Shown: positions 1 through 9,889, numbered from the stretch's first letter. The stretch is 64,000 nucleotides of DNA from Bacteroidota bacterium (GCA_021812985.1 JAKAMG010000005.1:99284-163283); one strand, 5' to 3'. The notes: generated by a model not told the origin, from the letters alone. Numbers and translations: made by a program.

Positions 1-1067
1 CCGAAGAGCCACCCCTGCATCACCCACACCCCATTAGGATCTCCAGCGGTTATTGAATTGTAAATTGCGCGTCCGAAATCAGACAACTCCTTATACCGGT
101 TTTGTGGCGTGACCGGCACGGTCATTTCATTGAACGCGTCGGCAAGATAGAAATGGGTGTAACCATACATCTTCCGGTATTCACGTATGAACTTCCGGCC
201 GATTTCAGGGAAAGCAGCAGAGAGAGGCGAAAGCATGTAGGTTCCGTCGTCAGGCGAAAACCCGTCCCACGGTTTCATCGAAATGATGTCCGACTTCGGA
301 TAGAGTTTGCTCGCGGCTTTCGGGATGTAGCCGGAGAAACCGGGGACAACCGGACTCATTCCCAGTTCCCTCATCCTGTTTAAGATCTTCTTCTGAAGCG
401 CTTCGCTCTTCTCAATGTACTCTTGAGGAAGCGGTCCGGCGTGACGGTCCACATTGCCCATCCTGTTCCATGGCAGGAAGGCCGGGCCCGTGAAAAAGGC
501 AGCGAGATCCTTATCGGTCAGCCCTATATCTTTCCACACCTTTTGCCAGACAGCCTCCTGTCCCACCATGGCGAGTGGCATGTTTATACCGTGGAGCGCC
601 ATCCAGTCGATCTCTCTCTGCCACTGCTTCCAATCCCAAAAAGGAGTGGTGTACCCGAATGCACAGACGTTATAGTAGAGCCTGTACTCGTACGGCGATG
701 AAACCCGGTGGGGCGCGAAGTCAGGAAGTCGCTTGGGAAGGTTCATGTGCTCCCCTTCCCATGTGAACTGGCTGTGTGTCGCTTCCCGGAGATAGAAGTA
801 CACACCGCGCGTAAGGGCAATCGCGCTCGTGCCTCGCACTGTGACGACGCCCTTGGTCGCCTCGACCTCGAACGCGTCTCTGCCATCCGCCTCTTTCATC
901 AGTTCGAGGCGGAAGTCGTTCCGATACGACGGGAGCACGCGGCCAATCACGCCGTAGGCCGCCCTCACTTCACCCGACTTCCCGCCGGAGGAAGATTCTG
1001 CCCGCAATCCGACGGCGGACATCAGGACTATTAGAGCGACTAAAGACGGAATAAATCGTTTTCTCAT
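1..1067 (-). CDS. Alpha-N-acetylglucosaminidase (GH89, NAGLU family), N-terminal part, cut by window edge
   Basis: Reading the minus strand from an ATG at 1067 gives 355 codons with no stop before the window edge. A signal peptide of about 24 residues (MRKRFIPSLVALIVLMSAVG...) is followed by a NAGLU N-terminal domain (GTSAIALTRGVYFYLRE near residue 90) and the start of the GH89 catalytic barrel. The barrel shows YNVCAFGYTTPFWDW, WMALHGINMPLAMVGQEA and GVWVMQGWLF, all typical of the family. The conserved ADAFNEM motif puts the catalytic-type glutamate at residue 314, matching human NAGLU Glu316. The family removes terminal alpha-linked GlcNAc from glycans. The protein should be periplasmic or exported. 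It diverges from the GH2 gene at 1481. The C-terminus is outside the window, so a sorting domain cannot be excluded. Confidence 0.9.
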   Translation of the reverse strand, partial: MRKRFIPSLVALIVLMSAVGLRAESSSGGKSGEVRAAYGVIGRVLPSYRNDFRLELMKEADGRDAFEVEATKGVVTVRGTSAIALTRGVYFYLREATHSQFTWEGEHMNLPKRLPDFAPHRVSSPYEYRLYYNVCAFGYTTPFWDWKQWQREIDWMALHGINMPLAMVGQEAVWQKVWKDIGLTDKDLAAFFTGPAFLPWNRMGNVDRHAGPLPQEYIEKSEALQKKILNRMRELGMSPVVPGFSGYIPKAASKLYPKSDIISMKPWDGFSPDDGTYMLSPLSAAFPEIGRKFIREYRKMYGYTHFYLADAFNEMTVPVTPQNRYKELSDFGRAIYNSITAGDPNGVWVMQGWLF

Positions 1068-1480
1068 ATCAAACTCTCCTCGATTGGCGAATGGATCCAT
1101 ATGAACGAAGCATGGCTACATTTTGCGCGGGCCCGCCAATCCACCCTATGAACTTAATCCGGTCGCTGGTGGTACTGCGGGTTCGGAGCGGCGGCTTCAC
1201 CGACGCTCGACGAGCAAAACAATTCCAATAAATGTACAAATTCAGCGCCTCAGTCGAAAGCTTCGAGCGAACGTTTATCATTCCTAGTTCGCGCAATCGT
1301 GGGGGAACAGCACCCGACTACCCTTGCCAATGCGTCCGCGGAAGGCTAACTTTGCATTGGCAATTATCAGTGGAACTCACGTCACGCGATTGAGCATCCG
1401 CATTCAATCTTGGCTTCGTGAGGGGCTTGCGTTCCCCGAACTATCCTACGATTTAACATCGAATCAAGGACCATAGGACA
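1068..1480. promoter_or_regulatory. 413-base divergent intergenic region with a 10-bp inverted repeat
   Basis: This gap separates the divergent GH89 and GH2 genes, so it should hold both promoters. TTGCCAATGC at 1324-1333 is repeated in inverted form as GCATTGGCAA at 1354-1363, a perfect 10-bp match with a 20-base spacer. It lies about 118 bases before the GH2 start. It could be a pair of operator half-sites or an RNA hairpin. I see no convincing coding sequence or clear -35/-10 pair here. Confidence 0.4.
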
Positions 1481-4156
1481 ATGGACAATAAGACAGGTTT
1501 ACTCCTCACGCTTCTCCTTCTCTTGTTTGGAGCTTCGGGCTGCGTGCCATCATATCTTCTCACAGGCGGGACGCCCGCGGTCAATCCGCGAACAACGAGC
1601 GAACTCGATTCAGGATGGGTATGCGCAAATATGAAGGACGCCGGCTCGAACGGGAGCGATCTGTCCCTGACGACTCACGCACTGCGCGGCTGGCGCCCCG
1701 CAACTGTTCCGGGCACGGTTCTCACAACGCTCCTGAACGACAGCCTCATACCTGACCCATTCTACGGAATGAACAACGAGAAGATTCCCGATATCTACAA
1801 CACCGGACGCGACTATTACACTTACTGGTTCGTCAAAGATTTTCACGAGGCTCCTCCTAAAGAGGGCGAAGAGGTATGGCTCCGTTTCCGCGGCGTTAAC
1901 TACGGATGTGATATCTACATGAACGGTCACAAGGTTAATCCCGAGACACACTATGGCATGTATCTGCGGCAGACATATAACGTCACGCCGTACCTGTCCG
2001 GGGATGGCGACAACAGGGTGGCGGTTATCGTTTATCCGCCTGACCCGGTCGGTAACCCGAACGGCGGCCAGGGGGGCGACGGGACGATAGCGCACGGCGT
2101 CGCCAACCAGTACGTCGCCGGGTGGGACTGGATACAGCCGATACGCGACCGCAACACAGGGATTTGGGACAAGGTCACCCTCGTTAGAACGGGAAAGGTG
2201 TATATAAGGTATCCTCACGTGATCACGATCGTTCCGGGGAGGAGATTCCCTGAGGGCAGGCAGGCACCCGCAATCATCAGGGCCAGCATGGACGTCGAAA
2301 ACCCCACCAACCATGAAATCAGCGGCATCGCGACATACACGATAGGCGGAAACACGATAAGCGAAGAGATTTCAATCAGTCCGAAAACAACCCGGAAAGT
2401 TCAGTTCGCCGACTACGCGCTTCAAAATCCGAGACTGTGGTGGCCGAACGGTTACGGCCAACAGCCCCTTTACGACGTTATCTTCAGGTTTGAGGATGGC
2501 GGTAAGACCCTTGATCAGTCGGAGGTGACGACCGGGATACGCGAGATAGACACGAGGTGGAACAGCCACACCAGAAGCAGAGAAGTGCATGTCAACGGAC
2601 AGAAGATATTCATAAAGGGAGCCGACTGGATCACGTCAGACGCCATGCTCCGCTTCTCCCCGGAGAGGTACGATGCAGAGATAAGATTCCATCGAGACAT
2701 GAACGTCAACCTCATCCGGATCTGGGGGGGAAGCCTGACCGAGAGGCCGGAATTCTACGCCGCCTGCGACAAGTACGGGATACTCGTCTTCCAGGATTTC
2801 TGGATGTCGGGCGACTGCAACGGAAAGTGGTTCGACCCGAAAAAGAAAGACGACCAGTGGACGAGAAGGAAATACCCCGACGACCACGCCCTCTTCCTGA
2901 AGTCCGTCGCGGACCAGGTTAGAATGCTCCGGAACCATCCTTCGCTGGCTTTTTACTGCGGGGGAAACGAGATACCTCCCCCTCAGGACATACTCGTCGC
3001 GATGCAGGACTCACTCCTCCCTTCTCTCGACAGCACGAGGTACTTCTTCACTTATTCAAACGTTGACAGCATGTCCTACAACGATCTTGGAGGGAACGGT
3101 GACGGCGTCTACCACATCGAGCCGGTGGAATACTTCTGGCGGCACCGCTCCTATCCCTTCAATTCGGAGATAGGTTCCGTGGGAATGGGAGATTACCAAT
3201 CGCTCGAGCGCTTCATTCCACCGCAGGACCTCGTGATTCCTGACAACAACTGGATGACACTCGATTCTGTCTGGAGATATCACAAGTATCTCGGATACGG
3301 TAACCACATCGAGGCCTACGGCACCCCCTCCGACCTCAGGGAGTACGCCGAAGACGCCCAGCTCGTAAATTACGACCAGTATCGAGGCCTCATGGAGGGA
3401 CACATTGACCACATGTGGGACTGGTACACCGGCGTTATCATTTGGAAGACCCAGAATCCCTGGACGGCTCTTCGAGGCCAGATGTACGACTACTACCTTG
3501 ACCCTAACGCCGGTTTGTACGGGCTCCACCATGCCAACGAGGCGCTACACGTAATGTACGACCCCCTGGACGGGATGATCACGATCGCGAACCACACTTT
3601 CTCTCCGTACCACGATGTAATGGTGCAGGTAAAGGCATTTGACATTTGGGGACAAGACTCTACGATACTGCAGTGGATAGTCGAGATCAGCCCGACTTCG
3701 ATACTCAAGATTTATCCGGTCAAGAAGGTGCTCGACAAGCTCTTTGCCGAGCGAGGGGGATTCCTGTCGATGCGCCTCATAGATTCATCCAGGAAGGTTC
3801 TAAGCGATAACCTGTACTGGTTTCCTGATTCGACCGGGAGATACAGCGGGCTTCAGCAAATGGGAAAGGCATCCATGAGCGCGGAAGCAGTCAGGACGGG
3901 CGACGGCCGCATCGCGGTTACTCTTCGTAACCCGTCCGGCGGGCCGATAGCGTTCTTCAATCGGATTTCGCTTGTCGATTCGCTGACGAGAAAGCGCATT
4001 CTGCCTGTCTTCTACAGCGATAACTATGTTTCGGTTCTTCCGGGTGAGGAAAAGACAGTCTACATTGACCCATCTGACGTGAAGAAGGAATCGGAATCGG
4101 CCGAAGTCTCGGTAAAAGGATGGAACGTGGCGACGCAGTATCTAGAGATACGATAG
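1481..4156 (+). CDS. GH2 beta-mannosidase / exo-beta-glucosaminidase-type lipoprotein
   Basis: This 891-residue protein starts with a lipoprotein signal (LLLLLFGASGC, lipid cysteine at residue 21). A GH2 sugar-binding jelly-roll follows (VWLRFRGVNYGCDIYMNGHKV), then an immunoglobulin-like domain, then a TIM barrel. The barrel has RIWGGSLTERPEFYAACDKYGILVFQDFWMSGDCNG-type sequence. The acid/base glutamate is E497 in CGGNE and the nucleophile is E563 in FNSEIGSVGM. The FNSEIGSVGM and WMSGDCNG sequences resemble plant endo-beta-mannosidases and exo-beta-glucosaminidases more than beta-galactosidases. C-terminal beta-sandwich domains follow, with no T9SS sorting domain. It is probably a membrane-anchored exo-acting enzyme on beta-mannosides or glucosaminides. 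It is the only recognised plus-strand gene. Its exact substrate cannot be read from sequence. Confidence 0.88.
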   Translation: MDNKTGLLLTLLLLLFGASGCVPSYLLTGGTPAVNPRTTSELDSGWVCANMKDAGSNGSDLSLTTHALRGWRPATVPGTVLTTLLNDSLIPDPFYGMNNEKIPDIYNTGRDYYTYWFVKDFHEAPPKEGEEVWLRFRGVNYGCDIYMNGHKVNPETHYGMYLRQTYNVTPYLSGDGDNRVAVIVYPPDPVGNPNGGQGGDGTIAHGVANQYVAGWDWIQPIRDRNTGIWDKVTLVRTGKVYIRYPHVITIVPGRRFPEGRQAPAIIRASMDVENPTNHEISGIATYTIGGNTISEEISISPKTTRKVQFADYALQNPRLWWPNGYGQQPLYDVIFRFEDGGKTLDQSEVTTGIREIDTRWNSHTRSREVHVNGQKIFIKGADWITSDAMLRFSPERYDAEIRFHRDMNVNLIRIWGGSLTERPEFYAACDKYGILVFQDFWMSGDCNGKWFDPKKKDDQWTRRKYPDDHALFLKSVADQVRMLRNHPSLAFYCGGNEIPPPQDILVAMQDSLLPSLDSTRYFFTYSNVDSMSYNDLGGNGDGVYHIEPVEYFWRHRSYPFNSEIGSVGMGDYQSLERFIPPQDLVIPDNNWMTLDSVWRYHKYLGYGNHIEAYGTPSDLREYAEDAQLVNYDQYRGLMEGHIDHMWDWYTGVIIWKTQNPWTALRGQMYDYYLDPNAGLYGLHHANEALHVMYDPLDGMITIANHTFSPYHDVMVQVKAFDIWGQDSTILQWIVEISPTSILKIYPVKKVLDKLFAERGGFLSMRLIDSSRKVLSDNLYWFPDSTGRYSGLQQMGKASMSAEAVRTGDGRIAVTLRNPSGGPIAFFNRISLVDSLTRKRILPVFYSDNYVSVLPGEEKTVYIDPSDVKKESESAEVSVKGWNVATQYLEIR

Positions 4157-4184
4157 ATACCGGGTTCTTGCCAACGCCATAAAA

Positions 4185-4219
4185 AATCCGCCCCGGCAAA
4201 AACTTCGTCGGGGCGGATT
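4185..4219 (-). terminator. Intrinsic terminator hairpin between convergent genes
   Basis: AATCCGCCCCG (4185-4195) pairs with CGGGGCGGATT (4209-4219), a perfect 11-bp stem with a 13-base loop. On the minus strand the stem is followed by a U-run (complement of AAAAAA at 4181-4186). It therefore best terminates transcripts from the minus-strand operon ending at 4315, and may also stop plus-strand reads from the GH2 gene. Confidence 0.8.
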
Positions 4220-4314
4220 AACCATTGGGAGAAGCAAACTCCTGACCCTGCCATCTGCCATCCGGAGGCACGCTGAGTCAAGCCATCATCGCGCCTTCCG
4301 AGTGGGACGAAAGG

Positions 4315-5622
4315 TCACTTCATCAATACCATCTTCTTCGTCGAGACATAAGCACCGATCTTCAGCTGACAGAAATACGTGCCGCTCGATAATCTGGAGG
4401 CATCGAAGGTGACGGTGTGTGAGCCAACTGGCTGAACTCCGTCAACGAGCGTCGCGACGTTCTTTCCCAATACGTCAAACACTCTGAGAGTCACATCATT
4501 TGACGACGAGAGATTGTAGGTTATGTTTGTTGTCGGGTTGAATGGATTCGGGTAATTCTGGTAGAGCCTGAAGCTGTTCGCGACGCTGGACTGCCAGTGT
4601 TCTTTTACCGATGTCACGATTTCGTTCACAGGCCTGCTCCATATCTCTCCACCTGCAGCACCAGCAAATATCCTGGAACCGTTCACCGCGAAGCAATAAA
4701 TATATCCGTCGGTGAGGCCCGTATCTGCGGCCATCCAAGTGGAGCCATCGTTCTCTGAGACGAAGACCCCCTCGCCGGATGTGCCGACAATCAGGTTAGG
4801 ATGGATAGCGATAAACGTGTTGATGTAGGTTGTAGTAAGGCCACTATTGGACAACGCCCAGCTGAAACCTCCGTCGGCGCTCTTGTAGACACCCTCAGTG
4901 TTACCTATAAACACATTCGGAGAGTCTGTAGCGATCGCGTTTACGAACAGATTATTAAGACCGGTGTTGCTTTGAGTCCAGATCTGTCCAAGGTCATTGG
5001 AAATGAAGACCCCTCCGCTCTGACCATATTCATCAGGTCCCGTCCCGGCGAATAGCACCTTCCCCATGACGGCAAGCGTTTTGACGTACATGTCTGAGAG
5101 CCCATTGTTAACCTGGCTCCATGTACGGCCGCTGTCCATGGAAGCATAGACTCCGCCTCCCCAGGTGGCGGTGAACACGGTCGAATCGATGCTGGCAAAT
5201 GAGTAGATGTTAGTGTCGGCGAGAGAACTCCCTGCCTTGTTCCAGGAAGCGCCCTGATTCGTAGACGTATAGACTCCGCTTCCCTTCCCGAACACGCCAT
5301 AGGTCGCGTTGGAGATATTCCCGTATGCTCCGGCATACAGCACGCCGTTCGAGAAGAGGATCGACATTATGTCTGAATTTGTCATGCCGGAGTCTATGTG
5401 ACTCCAGGTGTTGCCGTTGTCTCTGGAGAGATAGACATTGCCTCCAAGTGTGCCAGCATAGATATCATTTCCGGCCGTCGTCAGGCATGTGACCCTACCA
5501 GGCAGCGCCCCGTGGCCATAAGGTGGGTCAGGGAGAATGGTTTTGGTCCACTGAGCCAGCCCGCTCGAATAAGCCGTAAACGAAATTGACAGTGCCAGCA
5601 TAAGAAAGGAATACTTTTTCAT
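4315..5622 (-). CDS. Secreted Asp-box beta-propeller protein with T9SS sorting domain
   Basis: I chose the ATG at 5622 because MKKYSFLMLALSISFTAYSSGLAQ is a good signal peptide and AGGAAC precedes it; the frame is open further upstream. The 435-residue protein contains about six Asp-box units (S-x-D-x-G-x-x-W, for example SRDNGNTW, SMDSGRTW, SADGGFSW). These sit in repeats of about 45 residues that should fold as a beta-propeller of the BNR/sialidase or Ycf48-like type. No sialidase catalytic residues are evident. It ends in a T9SS type A domain (NYPNPFNPTTNITYNL ... KKMVLMK), so it is predicted to be exported to the cell surface. It is the last gene of the operon with the PorV-like protein and the TonB receptor. 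Its function is unknown and could be adhesion or glycan binding. Confidence 0.8.
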   Translation of the reverse strand: MKKYSFLMLALSISFTAYSSGLAQWTKTILPDPPYGHGALPGRVTCLTTAGNDIYAGTLGGNVYLSRDNGNTWSHIDSGMTNSDIMSILFSNGVLYAGAYGNISNATYGVFGKGSGVYTSTNQGASWNKAGSSLADTNIYSFASIDSTVFTATWGGGVYASMDSGRTWSQVNNGLSDMYVKTLAVMGKVLFAGTGPDEYGQSGGVFISNDLGQIWTQSNTGLNNLFVNAIATDSPNVFIGNTEGVYKSADGGFSWALSNSGLTTTYINTFIAIHPNLIVGTSGEGVFVSENDGSTWMAADTGLTDGYIYCFAVNGSRIFAGAAGGEIWSRPVNEIVTSVKEHWQSSVANSFRLYQNYPNPFNPTTNITYNLSSSNDVTLRVFDVLGKNVATLVDGVQPVGSHTVTFDASRLSSGTYFCQLKIGAYVSTKKMVLMK

Positions 5623-5686
5623 TTTATTGTTCCTGGCTCTTGATTGCGGATTAAGATCTGTAAGAACTTTCATCAACCCGTGCCCT

Positions 5687-6721
5687 CTAGAAGTTAATTC
5701 CGACTGAAAACTTCTGGACGTAGGTGAGGCGCCCGAAATTCTGATACGCGTAGTCGAGGCCCATCGCGACATTGCCGATTACAACCTTCTTGAGTCCGAA
5801 CCCGAGGGTGTAAGACTCCTCGGAGTTTGAAAGGAATAGCGACTTGTAGCCGCCGCGAATGGAGATGATATTGTCGAACACATACTCGGCCCCCACATTC
5901 AGGCTCTCATAGTTATCGCTCGGATGGAGCGCATCGACGTCGATCGTGAGCTTGTGCATGTCTGTCGATATGGGACTGTAGGCCAGGCCGACGCGGAAGT
6001 TTAGCGGGAGCGACCACGAGTCGGTTCCGAGATATGCCGGTATTTTTCCGTTGTTGCCGGATGTCGTCGGATCAGGATCGTAAGTTACAAGAAGTGATCC
6101 GCCCTGCATTTGCATCTTGGTTCCGAAGTTGGAAATCGACATGCCAAGCATTATACCGTCGAATGGCGTCTTGTAGAGTATGCCCATGTCCATCGCCAAG
6201 CCTGTCGCGCTCGCCTCCCAGATAGACTGGTAAACCACCTTCGGGTTGAAACCAATGGAGAAATCCTCAGTCAGGTTAATCGCATAACCTACACTGAAGG
6301 CGATGTCGGAGGCTGTGAAGATCTGTCCCGTACCGTTGGGATTATCGACCGTCGTTACCTTCATGTCGCCGTAAGAGGAGGACGTAAAGCTGACCCCCAT
6401 GGTGCCGAAGCTTCCGAGGTTGTAGGAGGCAGCGAGGAAGTTGTAGCCCACGTCGGCAAGCCAGTTTGTGTGGTCGAACATTATTCCGATCCCGTCTATC
6501 TTGGCGAGCCCCGCCGGGTTCCAATAGAAAGCGCTCTCGTCATTGGCTATCGCGACGAAGGCGCTTCCCATGGCAGTTGCTCTTGCGCCCTGGCTGATCT
6601 CAAGAAAGGGAGCGGCGGTGGTTCCTCTTTTTGAGACGTTTGAAATGAAACTGCTCTGGCCGAACGCCGTCGATGAAATTAGAAGCAGAGCAGATATAAC
6701 CGTTATTGTTCTTGTTCTCAT
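5687..6721 (-). CDS. PorV/PorQ-like outer-membrane beta-barrel protein (T9SS-associated)
   Basis: The 344-residue product has a signal peptide (MRTRTITVISALLLISSTAFGQ). The characteristic PorV/PorQ family opening follows: PFLEISQGARATAMGSAFVAIANDESAFYWNPAGLA. Alternating beta-strands run to a terminal aromatic residue (KFSVGINF), as in outer-membrane barrels. In the T9SS, PorV is an FadL-like shuttle that carries cargo from the Sov translocon to the attachment complex. Members lying beside TonB receptors and large secreted proteins may instead serve one particular cargo. A GGAG ribosome site lies before the ATG. It starts 12 bases after the large secreted-protein gene and is surely co-transcribed with it. 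Whether it is the general PorV or a dedicated paralogue cannot be told here. Confidence 0.82.
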   Translation of the reverse strand: MRTRTITVISALLLISSTAFGQSSFISNVSKRGTTAAPFLEISQGARATAMGSAFVAIANDESAFYWNPAGLAKIDGIGIMFDHTNWLADVGYNFLAASYNLGSFGTMGVSFTSSSYGDMKVTTVDNPNGTGQIFTASDIAFSVGYAINLTEDFSIGFNPKVVYQSIWEASATGLAMDMGILYKTPFDGIMLGMSISNFGTKMQMQGGSLLVTYDPDPTTSGNNGKIPAYLGTDSWSLPLNFRVGLAYSPISTDMHKLTIDVDALHPSDNYESLNVGAEYVFDNIISIRGGYKSLFLSNSEESYTLGFGLKKVVIGNVAMGLDYAYQNFGRLTYVQKFSVGINF

Positions 6722-6733
6722 CTAACGTCTCCA

Positions 6734-9700
6734 CTATTTGATAACGGCAAACTTGCCGATATATTTGCCGATTCCGGGCGCTTCGACTTCGAAAAGATAT
6801 ACGCCATAGGCTATATCCATGCCGTCATCAGAAACGAGATCCCACGTGATTGATCCGCCACTGTTCAAATTCGAATCACTCTTGTAAAGCGTCTTCACAA
6901 GCGAGCCTGACATCGTGTAGATGCGGATGGTACAGGTCGCCGGTAGGTTGATGAAGTCAATCACCCGTGTTCCTCGTCCCGTGGGATAAAGTGACCTCGG
7001 TTCCCACGAAGCCGTCGCGATGTACGGGTTCGGAACAACTGATATCTTCGCTAGATCCTTGTTGGCGGCAGAGTCGCTGACCGTCATTGCCTTTGTGCTG
7101 AAGCTGAAGTAATCGCCGCTACCGAACGGGCGGTTGGTATATATCATAAACTTGTCTCCGGGTTTCGGATAAACTGGCGCCACCGCCGGATTCGGGGGAC
7201 CCTGGTAATGTATCTCCCAGAGACGAAGCGTCGGCTTCCCGGGTCCCTGGCTTTTCGTCATGATGATGTCGTCACCTATCGTCAGCGAGTGAGACCCGTC
7301 CTGGTCTATCACGACGCTCTCAATTCTCTCGCCCGTATTGATGTCTGTAATCAGATAATTGACTGGCATCATGCCTGATGATGACTGCACGGTGTCCACA
7401 GGGTGGTCATAAAACTCCACCTGGTAATCCGACGGCCATGCGATGCCGCTGCTCGGGTACCGAATCACGGCGAGATTGAGGTTACTGCTGCTCCCGTACC
7501 ATCCCGTCAGAGTGTCGTTGACCGAGACAGACGTATCGTTCCTGAACGAGAACACCATTCCATCGAAGGGGAGGCTGAAGACGTTGGGTCCGAAAACAGT
7601 CGCGTCGACATCGTTTTCGAGCGTGTCAGTCGAGGCGTTATAAGTCCTGATCACGTCATAGGTCGTGGTACGATAAGCGGGGAATGTACCTTGCGCGGCG
7701 AACACTATTCTGTACTGAGCTCCGGCTTTTATCGCTGCCGGGTCCAGCACCTGTGGGGTGATGGTGCCTGTACCGATTCCGCTCGCGACCTTGTTAACGT
7801 TCCCGACTATCTGAGGCGGAATGTATCCGGCGACGGGCGCATTTGGAATGACCACGGCACAGTTCTGATCGACGAAGGTTATCTTCCCGGAATAATCCTG
7901 GGTTATGATCTTGGAGCATTCGGTCGGCTGAAGTCCCGTGGTGCCAAAGGCAGTGTCTCCCATCGTGTATGAGCAGACGGCATAATAATAGGTCTTGCCG
8001 TTCGTCACCGTCGTATCCACGAACGAGTGCCGCAGCCCGGTGTTGCTGCCGCGCCAGAATCGCGCGCCGTTTATTCCGACCGGGTCGGGTCCGTATATCG
8101 AGTCGACGAGGTCGAACTGTGCTATTGGTTTCCAGTAGACCGGCTCCCCCTGCGAGTCAGTGATTATCTTGTCGTCCTCGAACTGTGGATCCTCGCTTCT
8201 GTAGATGGTGTAGCCCTCAAATGTCTTCTTATATCCGAGCTTCGGATCGCCGTTCTGATAGCCGAGGAAGGGATCCCTGAACTGCTCTGCCACATTGTCC
8301 CAGTAGAGGAAGACTCTTCCGTCTCCGGCGACAGCGTGAACCGTCGGCTTGTAAGGGGGCTTGGAGAAATTGTAGTTCGCGTTGTAAATCTGCTGTACGG
8401 TCTGCTTATGCTGGAGGACCTGGTTCAGATCGTTGCCCATGATAAGCGCCATGGAGAACCTTTCGCGCAACCCCTTGCCGAGTATGAAAGGGCCTGAGGC
8501 AAAGACCAACTGTATATTCGTGTTGGCAACGGAGGTGTCGACGAAGCCGTTGTTCATCGCCTGCCACATGACGTTGTCGTTTTTCGGCCACATTCCGTTG
8601 GGTCCCTTGTCAGCGAGAGTTCCGAGCGTAACAGATGTCAGTCCAATCTGATCCGATTCGTCCTTGTCGGTGGCATCGAAGTGCGGCTCGCCGTGAGTCG
8701 GAAGCCCGTCACCTTCACCGATATCCGGACCCGGGTAACCTGGATCCCACGGCCCCAGACCGTCAGCGCCCACATCGTCATTGAGAGGTTCATCGGAATC
8801 CCACTTCCCGTTTCCGTTCAGATCCGTATATGGAACCCAGTTATGGTTGTTGTCTATGTTGTCGTCTCTTCTCTCATCAATCATTCCGTCACGGTCGTTG
8901 TCGATCCCATCGAACGGATTGCCGGGGCTCTCCAGGTAGGCGAAACCGAGATATCCTGTCTTCCAGTTGCCCGGGTTTCCTATCCCTGAAGGGGCCCAGG
9001 TATAGGCGACGTTAAGCGAGGTACTGTAGTAGCCGCTATTCGCGGGCTCGGTGGAGTTGGCTCCTCCAATTCCCGGGTCGGCGTAGAATCCGAACGCCGT
9101 GCTGTCGTAAGTGTGGTCTGAAATGTTCACAATATCATAGTGCCAGAATATCACGTCTTCAGCGAGGACGTGAGACCACTGAAAGCCGCGGACTTCAACC
9201 CTCAGGCCTAGCCCTCCGCGGGCGGAGTCGCTGGCGATGGGATAATAGTTGAACGGTGGGAGGGTGAATTTCTTGTCCTGGGAATCATCCATGACGAAAA
9301 ATGTCTCGAAGTCAGCGTTCGATACTCCCTTACCGAAATAGCCATACCATTTGCCGTTCCATGATGGATCGAGTCCAAGCGCTAAGGGCCACGTCTCGGG
9401 CAGAGAATTATTGTAATTCCCGCTCGCGTCCACGGCCGGGCTTGTTCCGCTCGGGTTGGCGTAGCCCGGCACAGGCTCCAGACCCCACGGCACGCCGGTG
9501 ACAGGGTCCTGGCTGTACTGCTCGCGGTAGGCCGAGACAAGCGGAGTAATTCTTTGCCCGGTGGGGGTCGTGACTCTCGCTGCGATCAGGACGGCGGTGC
9601 CGTCCAGATTATTGTGGCCGGAGCCCGCGGGCCATTCCATGGATGGAGCAAACTCCCAATAACCCACTTCTCCATAATTGAAGTAAAGTGTGTTAATGCG

Positions 9701-9865
9701 GTTGCCGACCATTATTCCTTCTCTCCGGTAACGGTAGTTCCCGAGAGAATCCGCACGGTAGAGGGGTATTCTCGGATCTTCCTGTCCCACATCGATCTGC
9801 GCCATGGCAAACTCGGAGAGGACTCCCAGCAACAGCATGAATATCGTAAGAAATCCGCGCTTCAT
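6734..9865 (-). CDS. Very large secreted protein with calcium-type Asp repeats and FlgD-like C-terminus
   Basis: This 1043-residue protein begins with a signal peptide (MKRGFLTIFMLLLGVLSEFAMAQ) and has an AGGAGA ribosome site. The N-terminal half carries Asp/Asn-rich loops of calcium-binding type around residues 310-390 (DGIDNDRDGMIDE, DLNGNGKWDSDE). Fibronectin-like segments follow (VHAVAGDGRVFLYWDN). The last 100 residues form a FlgD-Ig-like or T9SS-type domain (ISVVPNPYIATASWE ... GVYLFEVEAPGIGKYIGKFAVIK). I recognise no enzyme motif. It sits 24 bases after the TonB receptor and 12 bases before the PorV-like gene. It may be the surface partner of that receptor, taking the place that SusD has in classical Sus operons (inference). 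No SusD homologue is seen in the window. Confidence 0.72.
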   Translation of the reverse strand: MKRGFLTIFMLLLGVLSEFAMAQIDVGQEDPRIPLYRADSLGNYRYRREGIMVGNRINTLYFNYGEVGYWEFAPSMEWPAGSGHNNLDGTAVLIAARVTTPTGQRITPLVSAYREQYSQDPVTGVPWGLEPVPGYANPSGTSPAVDASGNYNNSLPETWPLALGLDPSWNGKWYGYFGKGVSNADFETFFVMDDSQDKKFTLPPFNYYPIASDSARGGLGLRVEVRGFQWSHVLAEDVIFWHYDIVNISDHTYDSTAFGFYADPGIGGANSTEPANSGYYSTSLNVAYTWAPSGIGNPGNWKTGYLGFAYLESPGNPFDGIDNDRDGMIDERRDDNIDNNHNWVPYTDLNGNGKWDSDEPLNDDVGADGLGPWDPGYPGPDIGEGDGLPTHGEPHFDATDKDESDQIGLTSVTLGTLADKGPNGMWPKNDNVMWQAMNNGFVDTSVANTNIQLVFASGPFILGKGLRERFSMALIMGNDLNQVLQHKQTVQQIYNANYNFSKPPYKPTVHAVAGDGRVFLYWDNVAEQFRDPFLGYQNGDPKLGYKKTFEGYTIYRSEDPQFEDDKIITDSQGEPVYWKPIAQFDLVDSIYGPDPVGINGARFWRGSNTGLRHSFVDTTVTNGKTYYYAVCSYTMGDTAFGTTGLQPTECSKIITQDYSGKITFVDQNCAVVIPNAPVAGYIPPQIVGNVNKVASGIGTGTITPQVLDPAAIKAGAQYRIVFAAQGTFPAYRTTTYDVIRTYNASTDTLENDVDATVFGPNVFSLPFDGMVFSFRNDTSVSVNDTLTGWYGSSSNLNLAVIRYPSSGIAWPSDYQVEFYDHPVDTVQSSSGMMPVNYLITDINTGERIESVVIDQDGSHSLTIGDDIIMTKSQGPGKPTLRLWEIHYQGPPNPAVAPVYPKPGDKFMIYTNRPFGSGDYFSFSTKAMTVSDSAANKDLAKISVVPNPYIATASWEPRSLYPTGRGTRVIDFINLPATCTIRIYTMSGSLVKTLYKSDSNLNSGGSITWDLVSDDGMDIAYGVYLFEVEAPGIGKYIGKFAVIK

Positions 9866-9889
9866 TCTTTGTTCTCCTAATCGATTAGT

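Noticed and set aside
1069..1296. A 75-codon minus-strand frame upstream of GH89
   Set aside because: It fills promoter DNA, lacks a ribosome site and family features, and is compositionally odd. I prefer to leave the gap non-coding.
1610..2314. A 234-codon minus-strand frame
   Set aside because: It is antisense to the GH2 gene, with no ribosome site or recognisable domain.
9877..9888. 12-bp palindrome CTAATCGATTAG next to the ribosome site of the large secreted protein
   Set aside because: It partly overlaps the ribosome-site region inside a 24-base gap of an operon and has no second copy that I saw. Chance is the simplest reading.
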